NCBI GenBank assembly: GCA_026008535.1
Contig: BRKX01000014.1
Location: forward strand, 6,137,001 to 6,201,000
Reading direction: 5' to 3'
DNA length: 64,000 nt
DNA from: Perilla frutescens
Lineage: Eukaryota > Streptophyta > Magnoliopsida > Lamiales > Lamiaceae
Part shown: positions 60,212-64,000 of the stretch, piece after piece
How the letters are laid out: every line of letters begins with the position of its first letter
Numbering within the stretch: position 1 is the first letter of the stretch
Position numbers and translations under genes: made by a program
The notes under the pieces: model-generated
Databases searched by the model: none
What the model saw: only the letters and a program-made list of their open reading frames with translations
Told to the model about the DNA's origin: nothing

Positions 60212-60439
60212 GTTCAACAGTCATTGATATATTATTTTATTCCTTCCTTAATTATTTTTTTTCTAGGAATTTATGCGCTTAGATTCAACAGTTTCTATCT
60301 TTTAGTTTTATATAAAGATATAAAAAAAATGATTATTTTACCCTATACGTGACTTCTAATTCCAAACTTAACATCATCGAGACGCGTGCAACTTGGCGTC
60401 AAGATTTTTGAAACATTCTAAATTTCTAATAGCATTTTC

Positions 60440-60600
60440 CGCATTTGTCCCAAGTTTTTTTTTTTTAGTAATAACATGTCATGAGGCCCAAAACAATGGC
60501 TCTAGCTAGATCAACTTTCTCTTTCAGCATTACTGCATTGTAATAAAAAAAAAAAAAACAACAACAACAACAACTCTTTCAGCATTCATTTTGCCACGTC
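60440..60600 (+). repeat. Further gluconokinase-upstream homology
   Basis: AGTAATAACATGTCATGAGGCCC and CTAGATCAACTTTCTCTTTCAGCA match about 25795-25880 upstream of the intact gluconokinase. The kinase exons themselves are absent between here and 61100. A (CAA)n run lies at 60558-60575. Confidence 0.6.
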
Positions 60601-61095
60601 CTAAATTAAAGTCCCTAATTTTTTTTTCAGTTGAAAATAAGTTTAGATGGCAGAGCAGCCTAGATTTAAATTAGTAAAGCGTCATGGGCTGTGTTTTTAG
60701 CTCCATATAAGGGCATCTAATGATGGTAATTTTTTTAGTGCAAATTATCATCACGTCAAAAAGTTACTGAATTCATTAATTATTACTCAAACATTGTCAT
60801 ACTTCGACGTACAATTGTTACTTTTTTAAAATCCCACTATTATATCACTTATTTTATTTATACTTTCAATTTATTAAAAGTTTTATTATAATTTAATTTA
60901 AGCACTAAAAATATAATTAGTGAAACATAAACATATAATTAGTGGTAAGTTATGTTATATTTAGTGTTAATTTTCAAAAATTAGAAGTGTATGCAACATG
61001 GATTGCCAAATTTATACATACTAAAGATATATTTCGTAAACTTTCTAGTTCGATGGACTAGCCCAAAAACCGAAGAGTTTGAACCAATAATAAAT
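60601..61095. other. AT-rich intergenic DNA
   Basis: No feature recognised. Confidence 0.5.
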
Positions 61096-61099
61096 TACA

Positions 61100-61878
61100 G
61101 CTCGAATGAAAATTCTCTTGGTCTTGATGTTATATATTGATGTATCACAGTATAGAGAGAGACTCTTGTATCTTTAATCTCTCTTTTTGATTATTTCTTA
61201 GCTAGTCTATGTTCATCATAAATATATATGACGATGAAATTAGCTTTTTCATAATAAAGTCACTTTGCCTTCAGAAAGAGTGAGGTCAACAAAATAATAA
61301 CACTAATTACATCAAAGGAGATAAATCAAATATGGAGTAAGGTAATTAATTTCATTCTAGGAAAGGTTCAAATTAACAAATCTTGGAATATTGTACCTGA
61401 AAAATCAAAATCTTGCCAAACAGTCATTTAATTACAAGACAGCATTCTTTAATACAACTTTAGCATATTATCAAATGACCAAATATACTTTTCAAATTCA
61501 TCTCTGCAACTAACTAGCAAACCCTAATTATCCCATCTAAAAAAAAAAGTCAGTAAAATATTAGCCCTTTCAAGACAGAAGAAGACTGGTGCGTTATGTT
61601 TAAGATACCAAAATTGTCGTCCTCAATTTAAAATAGAGTAACCAAAATAATGGACAATATGCTCGAATATATAGTTCAACTAAAAATGTAAATTTTGTTA
61701 CAAACCCATCAAGATTACGACATCATCATCGTAAATAAAATAAATGCATGACACTACAAACAACATCTACACAATGTCTCAATGAAGCATACCACATAAA
61801 GTCGACTTACATTTGAACAAACAACAAAGCATACATAAGAGAATTTTATAATTAAATTGTGCGTCCACCTCACCTCGT
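61100..61878. repeat. Unit C copy of the GntK/NLR shared 3' flank
   Basis: Matches 27238-27986 in order, from GAATGAAAATTCTCTTGGTC to the NLR stop. The gluconokinase coding exons that should lie just left are missing. Confidence 0.85.
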
Positions 61879-64000
61879 CTATTCCACCATTTCTTCTTGG
61901 TTCTCTTTACCACCTTCTGTTTAAGAAATTATCAATATATATACCAACACATACAATGTGTTAATTAAAGTCTAATCCCAAATTAATTAAGTTGTAGTTG
62001 TTCTTACCTACCTTTTGGTTGAGCCAAGTGTTGCTGCAGCACTACATTCAAATCTTTTGCACCACCAAAATCTTCATTGTTTATTTCGACACTTTTCAAA
62101 TTTGGTGTAGTTATTGGTCCCAAGGTAAAAAAATTCATACTGGGGCACTTTTTAATTTCCACTTCCTTCAATGAAGGCAACTCAACTTCACATTTCCATT
62201 CGCAAAAGCTCCCCAATTTGCCTAAATTTCTCAACCTAAGCTCCTGCAATTTAGGAAATACAAGAGTTCTCCTAATCTCACCACCACTACTAACGGCTTT
62301 CTCCTTCTCGTCATTGCCCTCGTCTTCAATCACTTTAACCATCTCATAACATTCAAGTATGATTAATTCTCTGAGATTAACAAGATTTCCAGCAATTGAA
62401 GACGTAAATAAACACATGCTGCCCTGATACTTATAGACTGTTAACATTTCGAGTTCATTAAAGGAAGATACATGAAATTTATGAGCACAGAATGGATTGA
62501 GATCGGTTTCCAATTTCTTGAATGAGGCCTGCAAAATATCAAAAAGTGATGAAATAAGTAAGTTGTATGAGATGCAAAAAAACACAAAATGAAGAAACAA
62601 TAGGTGGCACCTACTTTTGATAGTTGGCAAAAGAGAGGCGAATTATCATGATGATAACATTGATCAACATCTCCAATTCCTTGAGAGAAGGTTGTGAGAT
62701 TTGGCAGGGAACGTAACTCAATCTCCTCCAATTTTGGTGTAGTGAGTGGTCCCAGTGTAAAAAATTTCATATTGGGGCACTCTTTAATTTTCACTATCTT
62801 CAGTGAAGGCAACTCAATATCACATTTCCATTTGCAAAAGCTCACCAATTTATCTAAATTCTTCAACTTAAGCTCCTGCAAGTTAGGAAATACAAGAGTT
62901 CTCCTAATTTCACCACCACTCACGATTTTCTCCTCCTCGCAGTTGTCGTCGTCTTCAATCACTTTAACCATCTCATAACATTCCCGTATAATTAATTCTC
63001 TGAGATTGACAAGATTTCCAGCAATTGAAGACGTAAACAAACACATGATGCCCTGATACTTATAGACTCTTAACTTTTCGAGTTCATTAAAGGAAGATAC
63101 ATTAAATTTATGACCAAAGAATGGATTGAGATTTGTTTCTAATTCCTTGAATGAGAGCTGCAAAATATCAAAAAGTAATGAAATAAGTAAGTTGTATGAG
63201 ATGCAAAAAACACAAAATGAAGAAATAATATGCGGTCCCTACTTTTGATAGTTGGAAAATGAGACGTGAAGAATCATCATAATGACATTGATCATCATCT
63301 TCCGAGTTGTTCTGATTAGTAGTTGAAACGAAACTTGTGAATTTTGGGCATTCTCGAATACACAGTGTGTTGAGCAAAGGGAATTCAACGCCTCCAATTC
63401 CTTGATAGAAAGTTGCCAGATTTGGAAGGCAACTTAACCCAACATCCTCCAGTTTTGGGAACATTTTTGTGATATTTTCATCTTCTTGTTCGTTCCACAA
63501 AAACACAAGTTCCATCATCTCACATCGATCAATATGTAGAATTCGGAGCTGTGAAAGACAATCATGTCCTGCAATTGACAGTTGTTCTAGATTGCGAAGG
63601 CGGGGACAACCGTAGATATCTATGCGTGAGAGGTTGGTGAGAAGTGGAATGTTAGTGCTGCTCTTCCAGAATTGCTTTAGTGCCGGCAAGCGTGTAAGTG
63701 ATAAGTTTTTGAGATTCTGGAAAGAAGTCGATGAAATTGGAGCATCCCATATCTCTTCTAATTCCGGAAGAGCGAAAAGCTCCAGACACTCTACAGAAGG
63801 AAACAATGGATGATCATCATCCATTGATGTTGTTACAATACGCTTCATATTCTCACACTCACCCAACCTCAACCACCTAATCTTTTCACTTTTTGCCAAC
63901 TCCAGATTAATATTTGCACCATTCCCATTCAAATTTAGACATTCAACATCTCTTCGAAGCAGCATCTTAATCCATTCTCCTAAATGAGTCTCTCCATCCC
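61879..64000 (-). CDS. NLR copy C, CC-NBS-LRR gene, 5' part outside the window
   Basis: Only LRR exons are present: exon A 64000-63243 (continues beyond the window), exon B 63157-62615, exon C 62528-62012 and exon D 61916-61879 (TAG). All introns are GT-AG, 85-95 bp, and phases match NLR-A. Exons B and C are both homologues of NLR-A exon 2 (F(K)ELET.LNPF start, SMCLFTSSIAGNLVNLRELII block). Exon B ends with sequence like the end of exon A (SLPNLTTF.QGI ... FCQLSK), so it is a chimera. The net effect is an extra 181-codon LRR block. The frame is open throughout what is visible, and the acidic tail is kept (EGGKENQEEMVE). Whether CC and NB-ARC are intact cannot be seen. Confidence 0.9.

Noticed and set aside
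1..64000. A novel defence or biosynthetic gene cluster
   Set aside because: Apart from histone H1, gluconokinase, NLRs and an F-box stub, no set of co-oriented unknown genes with shared regulation was found. The neighbourhood is explained by duplication and transposons.
1..64000. tRNA or rRNA genes
   Set aside because: No cloverleaf with conserved A/B boxes or rRNA signature was noticed by eye. A covariance-model scan would be needed to exclude them.

Overview
The window is nuclear DNA of a flowering plant, very probably a eudicot. It is AT-rich, genes have short GT-AG introns, plant-type repeats dominate (Copia and Gypsy-like LTR elements, Helitrons, MITEs), and the host genes belong to plant families: a linker histone H1, a small gluconokinase, RPS2/RPS5-like CC-NBS-LRR resistance genes and an F-box-associated fragment. 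An asterid such as a Lamiales species is possible, but that is only an impression. No tRNA, rRNA, CRISPR or bacterial-type operon was seen.

Left third (1-19.5 kb): almost entirely repeats. A degenerate minisatellite (1.2-2.1 kb) is followed by nested LTR-type elements (about 2.65-6.45 kb) and a Stowaway-like MITE. Then come three Helitrons lying head-to-tail on the minus strand (7506-13533, 13538-15667, 15673-19482). All three share 5' and 3' termini. The first contains a solo LTR with a perfect 5-bp target duplication and a MITE.

Middle (21.4-27.2 kb): a two-exon histone H1 gene whose promoter carries histone-type octamer and nonamer motifs, then an apparently intact four-exon gluconokinase gene.

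Right half (24.6-64 kb): repeated copies of one segment. Each unit holds a gluconokinase (GntK, plus strand), a shared 3' flank, an NLR gene on the minus strand and a shared spacer. Unit A has an intact GntK and an intact 1124-residue NLR. Unit B has a GntK pseudogene hit by two small MITEs, and an NLR broken by frameshifts and a stop. A 7.1-kb Copia element, flanked by the target duplication TGTAC, separates them. Unit C has a scattered, rearranged GntK relic and a 5'-truncated NLR (it runs off the window) whose LRR exon is duplicated. A second, internally deleted Copia element sits upstream of NLR-A.

How it fits together: there is no pathway-style cluster. The main story is local birth and death of an NLR family that carries a housekeeping kinase along. 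Only one kinase copy stays open while the NLR copies diversify by exon duplication and decay. I found no convincing new biochemical system. The most notable structures are the tandem Helitron trio, the GntK-NLR segmental duplication, and the chimeric duplicated LRR exon of NLR-C.
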